The notes under the pieces: model-generated
Databases searched by the model: none
The model's input: the letters and a program-made list of their open reading frames with translations, nothing else
What the model was told of the DNA's origin: nothing
Made by a program: the position numbers and the translations under genes
Origin: Ramlibacter alkalitolerans
GTDB lineage: Bacteria > Pseudomonadota > Gammaproteobacteria > Burkholderiales > Burkholderiaceae_C
Reading direction: 5' to 3'
DNA length: 64,000 bases
NCBI RefSeq assembly: GCF_016722765.1
Contig: NZ_JAEQND010000016.1
Coordinates: 37,501-101,500, forward strand
Shown: piece after piece, positions 1 through 11,394 of the stretch
Layout of the letters: every line of letters starts with the position of its first letter
How positions within the stretch are numbered: the stretch's first letter is position 1

Positions 1-957
1 GAAGGCACGATCGTGCGCTTCCCCGTCAAGGGCCGGGAAGGGCTGGTGGAGATCGCCTCGCGCGACCTGCCCGGCCTCCTGCAGGCCGCCACGCCCGACC
101 AGGTGCAGCCGGAAAGCTTCGACCTGGCGGTGCTGGGCATGCAGGAATCCCAGTACGGCGAGCCCGGCGTGCGCGGCCTGATGCAGCGCATCGCCCAGGC
201 CCGCATTCCCTGCCTGGCGATCATGAACATGCCGCCGCTGCCCTACCTGCGGCGCATCGCGCGCGTGCAGGCGGACCTGCTGAAGGACTGCTACACCGAT
301 CCGGAGCTGTGGGCTGCCTTCGACCCGGAACTGGTGACGCTCGCCAGCCCGGATCCGCAGGCCTTCCGCCCGGTGGGCGAGCCGAAGAACGTGCTGCAGG
401 TCGGCCTGCCCACCAACTTCAAGGCGGCGCGTTTCAGCGGCGAGGCGGCCACTCGCCTGCTGCGCCGGCTGGAAGCCGACATCGAGGACGCGCGCTTCGC
501 CGTCGGCGGCGAAGTCCTCGACATCCCGGTGAAGCTGAAGGTGCACGAGTCGCTGTTCGTGCCGCTCGCCAAGTGGCCGATGCTGATGACCGGCAACTAC
601 CGCTGCATCCGCCCGCACGGGATGATCGCCATCCAGGAGGCCGTGCACGGCGATATCGAGCGCTCGCGGGCGATCTACGCCTGGGTGGCGGACCTGTGCT
701 GCCGCCTCGGCGCCGACCCGGCCGACCTGGTGCCCTTCGAGAAGTACGCGCAGGCCGCGGCTTCGCTGAAGAAGCCCTCGTCCGCCGCCCGTGCGCTCGA
801 CGCCGGCGCGCAGAACATCGAGCGCGTCGACGCGCTGGTGCGCCGCCTCGCCGTGCAGCTTGGCCTGGCGAACCGCGACCTGCAGGAGGTCGTGGGCCTG
901 ATCGACGCCCGCCTGGCCGGCAACCGCCTGGCGCGCGAAGAGCGCATCGCAGCGTAG
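1..957 (+). CDS. Unrecognised protein, 5' end outside window
   Basis: The frame is open to the left edge (E-G-T-I precede a GTG at 13), so the start lies outside and only the last 318 residues are visible. I do not recognise a domain with confidence. Landmarks are LGMQESQYG (about residue 45), IMNMPPLPYLRRI (about 75), LQVGLPTNFKAARF (about 130) and an Arg-rich helical C-terminus. A Rossmann-type dehydrogenase such as a ketopantoate-reductase-like protein is a guess only. There is no signal peptide or membrane segment in the visible part. A perfect hairpin follows the stop and separates it from the ftsH paralogue. Confidence 0.6.
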   Translation, partial: EGTIVRFPVKGREGLVEIASRDLPGLLQAATPDQVQPESFDLAVLGMQESQYGEPGVRGLMQRIAQARIPCLAIMNMPPLPYLRRIARVQADLLKDCYTDPELWAAFDPELVTLASPDPQAFRPVGEPKNVLQVGLPTNFKAARFSGEAATRLLRRLEADIEDARFAVGGEVLDIPVKLKVHESLFVPLAKWPMLMTGNYRCIRPHGMIAIQEAVHGDIERSRAIYAWVADLCCRLGADPADLVPFEKYAQAAASLKKPSSAARALDAGAQNIERVDALVRRLAVQLGLANRDLQEVVGLIDARLAGNRLAREERIAA

Positions 958-978
958 GCGACCTTCGCGCCCGACCGG

Positions 979-1000
979 AAAGCCGCCCGCGGGCGGCTTT
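979..1000 (+). terminator. Hairpin terminator after the first gene
   Basis: AAAGCCGCCCGC is followed directly by its complement GCGGGCGGCTTT (sharing the central GC), giving an 11-bp perfect stem 22 nt after the stop codon. There is only a short T run, so termination strength is uncertain; the symmetric A/T ends would allow use in both directions. Confidence 0.55.
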
Positions 1001-1040
1001 CGCGCGTCATGATGGGGGCTCGTCCGCATCGAACACCCGC

Positions 1041-3047
<2,007 letters not shown>

Positions 3048-3059
3048 TCGTGCGCACCC

Positions 3060-3998
3060 ATGCGCATCTACGATGCCTCCGCCACCGCGGCCGCCCTGCC
3101 CTACGAGCGGCTCGTCCCCGCCCTCGAGGCGATGTTCGCGCGCGGCTGCGAGGTGCCCACGCGCCACGTCCATGAATTGGGGTCAGATTCCAATTTCCTC
3201 ACCTCGCTGATCATGCCGGCGTGGCTGCCGGGCCGCTACTACGGCATCAAGACGATCAACATCGCGCCGGGCAATGCGAAGCGCGGCCTGCCCGGCCTGC
3301 ATGCGACCTACCTGCTCTACGACGGCAGCACCGGCGTGCCGCTCGCGCTGATGGATGGCGACGTCATCACGGCGCGTCGCACCGCCGCAGCATCGGCGCT
3401 GGCCGCGCGCTGGCTGGCCCGCGCCGATGCGCGCCGGCTGCTGGTGGTGGGCGCCGGCCGCGTGGCGCGCGAACTGCCGGCGGCCTACCGTGCCGTGCGT
3501 GAACTCGCCGAGGTGCGCGTGTGGGCGCGCTCCCGGGGCAGTGCCGGGATGCTGGCGCAAGCCTGGGCCGACCAGGGCCTGCCCGCGCACGCCGTCACCG
3601 ACCTCGCCGCCGCCTGTGCGGAGGCAGACATCGTGAGCTGCGCCACGCTGGCCACCGCGCCGGTGGTGCAAGGCGCCTGGCTCGCGCGCGGCTCGCACCT
3701 GGACCTGATCGGCAGTTTCACCCCCGCGATGCGCGAGGCGGATGACGCCTGCTTCGCCGGTGCCTCGCTGTACGTCGACACCGCGGAGGCGCTGAAGAAA
3801 AGCGGCGAGCTGCTGGGTCCCCTGCAGCGCGGCGTGATCGCGGCCGCCGACGTGCGCGGCACGCTGGAGACTCTGGCGCACGCGGAGGCGACGGGACGGA
3901 CGCGCGACGATGAACGCACGGTCTTCAAGTCCGTCGGCAGCGCGCTGGAAGACCTCGCGGCGGCGATCCTGGTGTACGAGGCCGCGAGCGCGACCTGA
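3060..3998 (+). CDS. Ornithine cyclodeaminase / mu-crystallin family protein
   Basis: NAD(P)-dependent enzyme of 312 residues. Family members include ornithine cyclodeaminase and delta-1-pyrroline-2-carboxylate reductase; the substrate cannot be told from sequence. Family landmarks: SLIMPAW near 49-55, YGIKTINI, the catalytic-loop region DGDVITARRTAA near 99-110, and a Rossmann VVGAGRVA near 129-136. It starts 12 nt after the ftsH stop and may be co-transcribed. Oddity: residues 39-46 (ELGSDSNF) are encoded by an AT-rich piece containing GGGGTCAGATTCC with a perfect 6-bp inverted repeat, placed between the expected HVH and TSLIMPAW strands, as if a mobile palindrome had been captured in frame. 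Confidence 0.85.
   Translation: MRIYDASATAAALPYERLVPALEAMFARGCEVPTRHVHELGSDSNFLTSLIMPAWLPGRYYGIKTINIAPGNAKRGLPGLHATYLLYDGSTGVPLALMDGDVITARRTAAASALAARWLARADARRLLVVGAGRVARELPAAYRAVRELAEVRVWARSRGSAGMLAQAWADQGLPAHAVTDLAAACAEADIVSCATLATAPVVQGAWLARGSHLDLIGSFTPAMREADDACFAGASLYVDTAEALKKSGELLGPLQRGVIAAADVRGTLETLAHAEATGRTRDDERTVFKSVGSALEDLAAAILVYEAASAT
3174..3196. repeat. AT-rich palindromic insert inside a CDS (REP/RAYT-like)
   Basis: AATTGG (3175-3180) and CCAATT (3190-3195) form a perfect inverted repeat around the 9-nt loop GGTCAGATT. The core GGGGTCAGA resembles a sequence that commonly accompanies REP-associated tyrosine transposases in proteobacteria (from memory). Its base composition contrasts strongly with the flanking coding DNA. 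No transposase gene is in the window. Confidence 0.45.
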
Positions 3999-4136
3999 GC
4001 GGCGCCGACGCAGGCAACGCAAAACGTTCCCCGGCGCGGCGCTCCGCGCGAAGCGCGCCGAATTCACGGGATTAGTAACCGCGAAGCGGCGCAACACGCT
4101 GCTGCAGGCGCCGCCCCCGCGGCCTAGTCTGCGCGC

Positions 4137-4655
4137 ATGGCACGCCACTCCCGCCCCCGGCCCAGCACCGACGACTGGAAGACCGCCCACTGGCCCTACA
4201 CCATGCCGGCTCCGGACGCCCGCGAGGGCGGCCCGTCGCTGTGGGAACAGTGGCGCGAGGCGGAGCGCGGCTTCGAACTCGGCTTCGCGCCCACGCAACC
4301 CTCGCAGGCCGCTGCCATGGAGTGCGCCAGCAGCCCGCCGCCTCCACCGTCCGCGCCCGCCTTGCACCCACTCACCGCGGAAGTGCTCGTGGTCGCGGCA
4401 CGCCACAACAACCGCGTCTGCCCCCGGCCCGGCGCCTGGGCGCTCCTGTACGAAACCCTGGGCGGCGCACGCTCGCACGACCTGCGGCCGCCGCCCGTGC
4501 AGCCGGCGCGATGGGCCGAACTGTCGTCGCTGGAGAAGCGCCTGTACTTTCGCGAGCACATCGAATGGGCTGCGCGGCACCGGCGCCTGAAGCCCGTGGC
4601 GCTGTTCATGGAGCGGCTCGCCGAAGCCGACTGGCTGCACATGGGCGAGGCTTAG
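4137..4655 (+). CDS. Unknown small protein, tandem paralogue A
   Basis: 172 residues, function not recognised. Three visible parts: a short basic N-terminus, a block EGGPSLWEQWREAERGFELG (31-50), a Pro/Ala-rich middle (about 65-80), and a C-terminal block containing ARHNNRVCP, LEKRLYFREHIEWA and the terminal WLHMGEA. The gene at 4823-5344 has the same organisation; 54 of the last 93 residues are identical by hand count, so this is a tandem duplication. The short aromatic-rich helices and absence of a signal or membrane segment suggest a soluble helical protein, perhaps binding nucleic acid or a partner. A TAGTCT hexamer lies 6 nt before the ATG and no Shine-Dalgarno is visible. Confidence 0.75.
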   Translation: MARHSRPRPSTDDWKTAHWPYTMPAPDAREGGPSLWEQWREAERGFELGFAPTQPSQAAAMECASSPPPPPSAPALHPLTAEVLVVAARHNNRVCPRPGAWALLYETLGGARSHDLRPPPVQPARWAELSSLEKRLYFREHIEWAARHRRLKPVALFMERLAEADWLHMGEA

Positions 4656-4822
4656 GACGCCACCCAGGAAGCTGACGCGCAAGGCTGATTGTCAGCCGCG
4701 CGAGCACCCGATCGGTGCGGATGTGTCGGATCGTGACGCGCACGCCTTCCAGGGCGGTCCGCGCATCATTCCATTGCAGGTCTTACAGATGACTTGCCCG
4801 CCTGCGGCCTTACCCTTGGTGC

Positions 4823-5344
4823 ATGGCACGTCAGCGCGAAACACGGGAGAAAACCAGCTCCGCCGGAGCGGAGAGCTGGTCGTCCCGCCTGCCCGTGCCC
4901 GAAGCCCAGGAAGGGGGCGACTCGGCCTGGGAACTCTGGCACGAGGCCTCGCTGCGGCTCGACCTCGCCTTCGCGCCCACCGAGCCCTCCGACCTCGCCG
5001 AGCTGCGCACCGGAAGCGGCATGGGCGAAGTCGTCGTCACCGAAGCGCGCCCCCACCTGCTCACCGCCCACACGCTGATGATCCTGGCGCGCCGCAACAA
5101 TCGTGTCTGCCCGCATCCGCGGCGCTGGGCCGAGCTCTACGAGCTGCTCGGAGGCCAGCACCGGCAGGACCTGCCGGCGCCGCCCCTGCAGGCCTGGCTG
5201 TGGCCGCAGCTGTCCGGCCTGCAGAAGCGCCTGCGCTTTCGCGAGCACGTGGAGTGGGCCGAGCGGCACGGCTGCCTGGAGCAGCTGGCGCGCTTCATCC
5301 ACCGGCTGGACGAAGCCGAGTGGGTGCACATGGGCGAGGCCTAG
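4823..5344 (+). CDS. Unknown small protein, tandem paralogue B
   Basis: 173 residues, no known domain. It is a diverged copy of the protein at 4137-4655: EGGDSAWELWHEA near the N-terminus, FAPTEPSDL, then ARRNNRVCP, LQKRLRFREHVEWAERHG and the identical last five residues HMGEA. The Pro-rich middle of copy A is replaced here by a Val/Thr-rich piece. Like copy A it has a TAnnnT hexamer (TACCCT, 4811-4816) exactly 6 nt before the ATG. The 167 nt between the copies hold GCTGATTGTCAGC, a small palindrome, but no terminator. Conservation concentrates in the C-terminal 90 residues, which probably form the functional domain. Confidence 0.75.
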   Translation: MARQRETREKTSSAGAESWSSRLPVPEAQEGGDSAWELWHEASLRLDLAFAPTEPSDLAELRTGSGMGEVVVTEARPHLLTAHTLMILARRNNRVCPHPRRWAELYELLGGQHRQDLPAPPLQAWLWPQLSGLQKRLRFREHVEWAERHGCLEQLARFIHRLDEAEWVHMGEA

Positions 5345-5363
5345 GCGCCCGCGCCGTCAACCC

Positions 5364-6131
5364 TCACTCGGGCGTGCGCGAGTGCGCGATCGCGGGCGCG
5401 CCGCCGTCACCTTCGCTGTCGATGCCGGCCTGCAGCAATGAAAGCGCCGTGACGGGGTCGTCGGCGTACTGCAGCAGCTCGAGGTCGGCGGCGGCGATCA
5501 TTCCGTGCCGCACCAGCGCTTCGAGGTTGATCACTTCCTTCCAGTAAGCGGACCCGAACAGCACCATCGGGATGCGGCGCTCGATCTTGCGCGTCTGCAT
5601 CAGCGTCAGGATCTCCGTCAGCTCGTCGAGCGTGCCGAAGCCACCGGGGAACACCACCAGCGCGCGCATCAGGTGGGCGAACCACAGCTTGCGCATGAAG
5701 AAGTAGTGGAACTCGAACCTGAGCTCCGGCGTGATGTACGCGTTGGGCCGCTGCTCGTGCGGCAGCCCGATGTTCAGGCCGATGCTGCGGCCGCCCGCCT
5801 CCAGGGCGCCGCGATTCGCCGCCTCCATGATTCCGCCGCCGCCGCCCGTGCACACCACGTACTTGCGGCCATGCGAGGGGAGCTGCGCCGACCAGGCGGT
5901 GACCAGCCGGGCGAGTTCGCGCGCCGCGTCGTAATAGGGGGCCAGCGGCCCGTCCGCCGCCAGCCGGGCGGAGCCGAAGAAGACGATGGTGTCGCGCACG
6001 CCCTGCTCGCGGAAGGCCCGCACGGGCCCCAGGTACTCGGCCAGGATGCGCAAGGGCCGCGCCTCCTCGCTGTCCAGGAATTCAGGATCGCGGTACGCCA
6101 GGGGACGTGCAGGCGGATCGTCCGGGTTCAT
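5364..6131 (-). CDS. LOG-family protein (TIGR00730 Rossmann fold)
   Basis: 255 residues. It carries the two signatures of the LOG / cytokinin riboside 5'-monophosphate phosphoribohydrolase superfamily: GGGGIMEAANRGA near residue 97 and PGGFGTLDELTE near 158, forming the nucleotide-monophosphate site. The family is often mislabelled lysine decarboxylase. This is a longer form than the roughly 190-residue LOGs, with an N-terminal extension of about 60 residues. It starts 3 nt after the preceding metallo-hydrolase stop, so it is probably the last gene of the minus-strand run; a link to acyl-CoA metabolism is not evident. Confidence 0.88.
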   Translation of the reverse strand: MNPDDPPARPLAYRDPEFLDSEEARPLRILAEYLGPVRAFREQGVRDTIVFFGSARLAADGPLAPYYDAARELARLVTAWSAQLPSHGRKYVVCTGGGGGIMEAANRGALEAGGRSIGLNIGLPHEQRPNAYITPELRFEFHYFFMRKLWFAHLMRALVVFPGGFGTLDELTEILTLMQTRKIERRIPMVLFGSAYWKEVINLEALVRHGMIAAADLELLQYADDPVTALSLLQAGIDSEGDGGAPAIAHSRTPE

Positions 6132-6134
6132 GGT

Positions 6135-7115
6135 TCATTGTGCCGCTGCGCCGGCCGGCGCGCTGCCGCTGCCCAGCCAGATGGCCAGCCCTTGCGCGTT
6201 CAGCTCCACGTCGGCCTGCACGAGCTGGAGGATCTCGTCGTCGCCGAGCCCCACCTTGCGCGAACGCGCTTCCGCCAGGTAGATCCGGCGCAGGCCATCG
6301 CGCAGGCGCGGTCCGAAATCGGGCGCATCGCGCAGCCGCTGCGCCAGCGCCGCCATCGCGTCGCTCTGGCGCAGCACCATGTCCGCCTGTGCCTCCACCT
6401 GTGCCACCGCACCGTAGTGGGTGATGAATGCCAGCGCCGGCCGCAGCGAGAGCAGGCGCGCGACGGACGCATGCAAGGCGACCGGGTCGTACTGCACCGG
6501 CGAGCTCGAAGGCAGCGCGTAGTGCCAGCGCGCCGTGTGGAACTCGCGATAGGAGACGCCCAGCGTGTCGCCGGTGAAGCAGCCGCCGCTCGCCTCGTCC
6601 CACACGCAGAGGTGATGGCGCGCATGCCCCGGCGTGTCCAGCAGGCGCAGGGGCCGCTGCGCCAGGTGCACCACCATCCCGTCCTCGGCCGCGAGCACCC
6701 GCTGCGCCGGCACCGGCACCAGTTCGCCGTAGTCGCGCCGCACGGCCTCCTCGCCGTACACCGCCCGCACGCCCGCCATCAGCTGCGAGGGATCGACCAT
6801 GTGGCGCGCCCCGCGCGGATGCACGAGCAGGCGCGCGTTCGGCAGTTGCTGCATCAGCAGGCCGGCGCCGCCGGCATGATCCAGGTGGATGTGCGTAGGG
6901 ATCACCCAGTCCACCTGCGCCGGCTCCAGGCCCTGCGCAGCCAGCGCCGCGAGGATGCGCGGCACCGCCGCATTGGTGCCGGTGTCGATCACCGCGGCCC
7001 GGCCTTCCTCCACCACCAGGTAGGCGGCATCGAACCGGGGCCGCACGAAGCCGGTGTCGACGACGGTGATCCCGTGCGCCAGGCGCTCGTCGCCGGCCTC
7101 CTGCGGCAGCGTCAT
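6135..7115 (-). CDS. MBL-fold metallo-hydrolase
   Basis: 326-residue metallo-beta-lactamase-fold protein. The metal motif THIHLDHAGG lies near residues 72-81, further ligand positions are LDTPGHARHH and FTGDTLG, and an ITHYG motif follows. The fold covers thioesterases, glyoxalases, lactonases and others; the substrate is unknown. The ATG at 7115 overlaps the stop of the upstream CoA-transferase by 4 nt (ATGA), which implies translational coupling and favours a CoA-thioester or related substrate. No signal peptide. Confidence 0.85.
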   Translation of the reverse strand: MTLPQEAGDERLAHGITVVDTGFVRPRFDAAYLVVEEGRAAVIDTGTNAAVPRILAALAAQGLEPAQVDWVIPTHIHLDHAGGAGLLMQQLPNARLLVHPRGARHMVDPSQLMAGVRAVYGEEAVRRDYGELVPVPAQRVLAAEDGMVVHLAQRPLRLLDTPGHARHHLCVWDEASGGCFTGDTLGVSYREFHTARWHYALPSSSPVQYDPVALHASVARLLSLRPALAFITHYGAVAQVEAQADMVLRQSDAMAALAQRLRDAPDFGPRLRDGLRRIYLAEARSRKVGLGDDEILQLVQADVELNAQGLAIWLGSGSAPAGAAAQ

Positions 7116-8356
7116 GCGCAGGGATCCCGCTGCGGCCCCGCGACCACGCCGGCGTCGTGCAGGCGCCCGACCGCACCGGCGTCCAGCCCCAGCACCTCGT
7201 GCAGCACTTCGTCGGTGTGCGTTCCCAGCAGCGGCGCACCCGCGGTCGGCGCGCGCTCCATTCCCGCCGCGCGCACCGCAGTGCCGGCCGACAGGTGCGT
7301 GCCGACCCCGGGCGTCGCGATCCGCTCGAACACCGGGTTGGCGGCGCTCACGCGCGCGTCGTGCGCCAGGAGGCCGGTGGGCGTGTCGTAGCGGCCCCAG
7401 CAGGCCTTGTTCGCCTCCAGCGCCGCCTCCGCCTGCTCGCGCGTGCGGGCGGCGAACCACGGCTCGATGAGGGCCGCGATCGCGTCGCGGGCCTCGAAGC
7501 GCTGCTCCTCGTCGCTGCAGTCCAGGCCGAGCCGGCGCTCCAGCGCGGCGATCGGCTCGGCGATGCCGCAGGTGCCCACCAGCGCCTTCCACTGGTTGAT
7601 CGAGATCGCCGCCACCATGATGCGGGCGCCGTCCGCGGTGCAGAAGTCGCGCCCGAAGGCGCCATACAGGTGATTGCCCAGCGACGGCCGGTCCTGCTGC
7701 AGCAGTTCCGCCTCGCCCAGCACGCCCAGGTGCGACAAGGTGGTGAAGGCGACATCCGACAGCGCCAGCTTCAGCTGCGCGCCCTGGCCGGAGCGCGAGC
7801 GCGCATGCAGGGCGCTGGCGATGGCCAGTGCCGCCTGGTAGGCGCAGTTGATGTCCCAGGCCGGCAGCACCTGGTTGACCGGGCGCTCCAGCGAGCCGCC
7901 GCCGGTGATGGCGGGATAGCCGGTGGCGCAATGCACGGTGTAGTCCAGGGCGGTGGAGCCGTCCGGGTTGCCCTGGATGGTGCAGGTGATCACGTCGGGG
8001 CGTTTCGCGGCCAGCACCTCGTGCGCGAGCCAGGGCGTGCCGATGTTGGTGAGCAGCACGCCGGCGTCCGGCCCCGGCGCGGTGGCCAGTTGCTGCACCA
8101 GTTCGCGGCCCTCGGGGCGGCGCAGGTCGATCGCGATCGAGCGCTTGCCCTTGTTCAGGGCCGTCCAGTAGAGGCTGCGGCCGCGGCCCTGCCCACGCGG
8201 CATGCGCGGCATGCGGCCGTAGTCGATGCCGCCGCCGATCATGTCGACCCGGATCACGTCGGCGCCGTGCTGCGCCAGCGCCAGTCCCGCCAGCGGCGCC
8301 GCGATGAAGGCTGAACTCTCGACGACCCGCAGGCCGGACAGGAAGGGATAGGTCAT
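7112..8356 (-). CDS. CaiB/BaiF family class III CoA-transferase
   Basis: 414 residues. Class III CoA-transferases move CoA between organic acids through an aspartyl-CoA anhydride; Asp168 in PAWDINCAYQ lies where the family catalytic Asp is expected. N-terminal LSGLRVVESSAFIAAPLAG and AQHGADVIRVD are typical, as is RSGQGAQLKLALSD after the active site. The donor and acceptor acids cannot be assigned. The start at 8356 has GAGGGCGG upstream and lies 7 nt from the nitronate monooxygenase stop; the 3' end overlaps the MBL gene. Confidence 0.9.
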   Translation of the reverse strand: MTYPFLSGLRVVESSAFIAAPLAGLALAQHGADVIRVDMIGGGIDYGRMPRMPRGQGRGRSLYWTALNKGKRSIAIDLRRPEGRELVQQLATAPGPDAGVLLTNIGTPWLAHEVLAAKRPDVITCTIQGNPDGSTALDYTVHCATGYPAITGGGSLERPVNQVLPAWDINCAYQAALAIASALHARSRSGQGAQLKLALSDVAFTTLSHLGVLGEAELLQQDRPSLGNHLYGAFGRDFCTADGARIMVAAISINQWKALVGTCGIAEPIAALERRLGLDCSDEEQRFEARDAIAALIEPWFAARTREQAEAALEANKACWGRYDTPTGLLAHDARVSAANPVFERIATPGVGTHLSAGTAVRAAGMERAPTAGAPLLGTHTDEVLHEVLGLDAGAVGRLHDAGVVAGPQRDPCA

Positions 8357-8363
8357 GCCGCCC

Positions 8364-9407
8364 TCATGCCGCGCACCCGCGCGCCAGTTCGCGGGTGAGG
8401 TCGGCGGCCGGGATCTCCTTGCAGCCGCTGGCGTTCTGCCCCGACCAGAGCGGCGAGAAGTCGGACCGCCCCATCGCCTCGGCCTTCGCGCGCAGCACGC
8501 CCATCGCGGGCGCCGCCTGCGGAAATGCGGGTGCGGCATCGCTCATGGGACCGAGTTCGCGCACCACGCGGTTGACGATGCCGCGCGCCGGCCGGCCGGT
8601 GAAGACGTTGGTGAGCACCGTGACACGGGCGGCCTCGCTCCCGAGCGCCTGCCGGTGCAAGGCGCTGGTGGTCGCCTCCGGGCACAGCAGGTAGGCGGTG
8701 CCGACCTGCGCGCCGGCTGCGCCCATGGCCATCGCGGCCGCGACGCCGCGCGCATCGGCGATGCCGCCGGCGGCGATCACCGGCACCTTGACCGCCTCAA
8801 CCACCTGGCGCACCAGGGCCAGCGTGCCGATCTGTGTGTTCAGGTCCTGCGACAGGAACATGCCGCGGTGGCCGCCGGCCTCGGAGCCCTGCGCGATGAC
8901 GGCATCGACGCCGCGCTCTTCCAGCCAGCGGGCCTCCTCCACCGTGGTGGCCGACGAGAGCACGCGCGCGCCCCAGGCCCGCACACGCTGCAGCAGTTCG
9001 GGCGACGGCAGGCCGAAGTGGAAGCTCACGACCGGCGGGCGGAATTCCGCCAGCAGGTCGGCGGCCTCGGCGTTGAAGGGCAGGCGCCCGGGACCGGTCG
9101 GGATCGATGCCGGATCCGCGCCCAGCTCGGCGAAGTACGGCGCCAGCCGCGCGCGCCAGCCGGCATCGCGCGCGACATCGGCCTGCGGCGGCGTGTGGCA
9201 GAAGAAGTTGACGTTGAAGGGCCGGTCCGTCTGCGCGCGGATCGCGGCGAGTTCCTTGCGCAAGGCGTCCGGTGCCAGCATGGCGCAAGGCAGCGCGCCG
9301 AGCCCGCCGGCATTCGACACCGCGATGGCGAGGGCACTGCCCTGCACGCCGGCCATGGGGGCCTGTAGGAGGGGAACGGAGATGCCAAGCAGTTCGGTGA
9401 GGCTCAT
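8364..9407 (-). CDS. Nitronate monooxygenase (2-nitropropane dioxygenase family)
   Basis: 347-residue FMN-dependent TIM-barrel oxidoreductase that oxidises alkyl nitronates such as propionate-3-nitronate. Visible: N-terminal PLLQAPMAGVQG, SNAGGLGALP, FNVNFFCHTPP, and the phosphate-binding/catalytic segment QGSEAGGHRG, followed by IAAGGIADARGVAAAMAMGA. The length matches the family. It is separated from the upstream TetR gene by 82 nt that contain the perfect palindrome GCACGATCGTGC (9436-9447), so it may begin its own transcript. It precedes the CoA-transferase by 7 nt. Confidence 0.9.
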   Translation of the reverse strand: MSLTELLGISVPLLQAPMAGVQGSALAIAVSNAGGLGALPCAMLAPDALRKELAAIRAQTDRPFNVNFFCHTPPQADVARDAGWRARLAPYFAELGADPASIPTGPGRLPFNAEAADLLAEFRPPVVSFHFGLPSPELLQRVRAWGARVLSSATTVEEARWLEERGVDAVIAQGSEAGGHRGMFLSQDLNTQIGTLALVRQVVEAVKVPVIAAGGIADARGVAAAMAMGAAGAQVGTAYLLCPEATTSALHRQALGSEAARVTVLTNVFTGRPARGIVNRVVRELGPMSDAAPAFPQAAPAMGVLRAKAEAMGRSDFSPLWSGQNASGCKEIPAADLTRELARGCAA

Positions 9408-9489
9408 GGCGGCGCGTGAAGGTCGGTGGAGGAAGGCACGATCGTGCAGCAGGTGGAAAGAGCCTGCCGCACGCGGGGGTGACGTGATG

Positions 9490-10194
9490 CTACGCGGGAC
9501 GGCGCGGCTTGCGTGCCTTGGTCGCGGGGCCAGGCGCTGCGGCGGGGCGCGACGCGACCGCCAAGAAGCCGCGCCTGCCGCTCGGCGTGACCACCGGCTC
9601 CAGCATCAGCTTCAGCCCGCGGTCCAGGTACGCGTCGATGGTGAGGCGGCCGCGAAAGCGCCAGGACTTCAGCGCCCACGCGTGGCAGAACATCACGATC
9701 ATGTACGTGAGCATCTCCACGTCCACTGCGTCGAACAGCCCGGCGCGCACGCACGCCTCGATGGCATCGGAAATGAGCTGGTTGCTCTGGATTTCCCGGG
9801 CCTTGAGCAGCTCGCGGCGCGGGCGTCCGAGCGACTTGGTCTCGCGGTACACCAGCAGCGTGGCGTCGATGCGCGCGTCGATCACGCGGCCATAGGCGTG
9901 CACGGCGGCGCAGAAGCGCTCCATCGGATCGGTGAGCCCTTCCAGGGCCAGGGGGATCTCGCGCAGGTAGGAGTCCAGGACTTCGACCAGCGCGAGGAAC
10001 AGCACGTCTTCCTTGTCCGCGACGTACTGGTAGATGAGGCCGACGCTCACCTTGGCGCGGTGCGCCACTTCGCGGATGGTGGTGACGTGGTAGCCCTGCC
10101 GGCCATACAGCTCGATGGCCGCCTTCAGGATCTGGCCGCGGCGCTTCTCCACCAGCTCCGGGACTTCCACCTTGCTGACGACCTGCAGCGCCAT
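9490..10194 (-). CDS. TetR/AcrR family transcriptional regulator
   Basis: 234 residues. The helix-turn-helix lies at about 20-65: ILKAAIELYGRQGYHVTTIR then VGLIYQYVADKEDVLF. The C-terminal ligand domain has a conserved RETKSLGRPRRELL and a 30-residue Ala/Pro/Lys-rich tail. It starts 10 nt after the acyl-CoA dehydrogenase stop, so it is the distal gene of the SDR-crotonase-dehydrogenase operon and probably represses it in response to an acyl-CoA, the usual arrangement for such clusters. A candidate operator is at 13912-13925. Confidence 0.9.
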   Translation of the reverse strand: MALQVVSKVEVPELVEKRRGQILKAAIELYGRQGYHVTTIREVAHRAKVSVGLIYQYVADKEDVLFLALVEVLDSYLREIPLALEGLTDPMERFCAAVHAYGRVIDARIDATLLVYRETKSLGRPRRELLKAREIQSNQLISDAIEACVRAGLFDAVDVEMLTYMIVMFCHAWALKSWRFRGRLTIDAYLDRGLKLMLEPVVTPSGRRGFLAVASRPAAAPGPATKARKPRRPA

Positions 10195-10204
10195 GCGCCG
10201 GATT

Positions 10205-11383
<1,179 letters not shown>

Positions 11384-11394
11384 GCGGGGCTCCT

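Noticed and set aside
5364-6131. Lysine decarboxylase
   Set aside because: A historical label for LOG-family proteins; the GGGGIMEAA and PGGFGTLDE motifs indicate nucleotide-monophosphate glycosidase-like activity.
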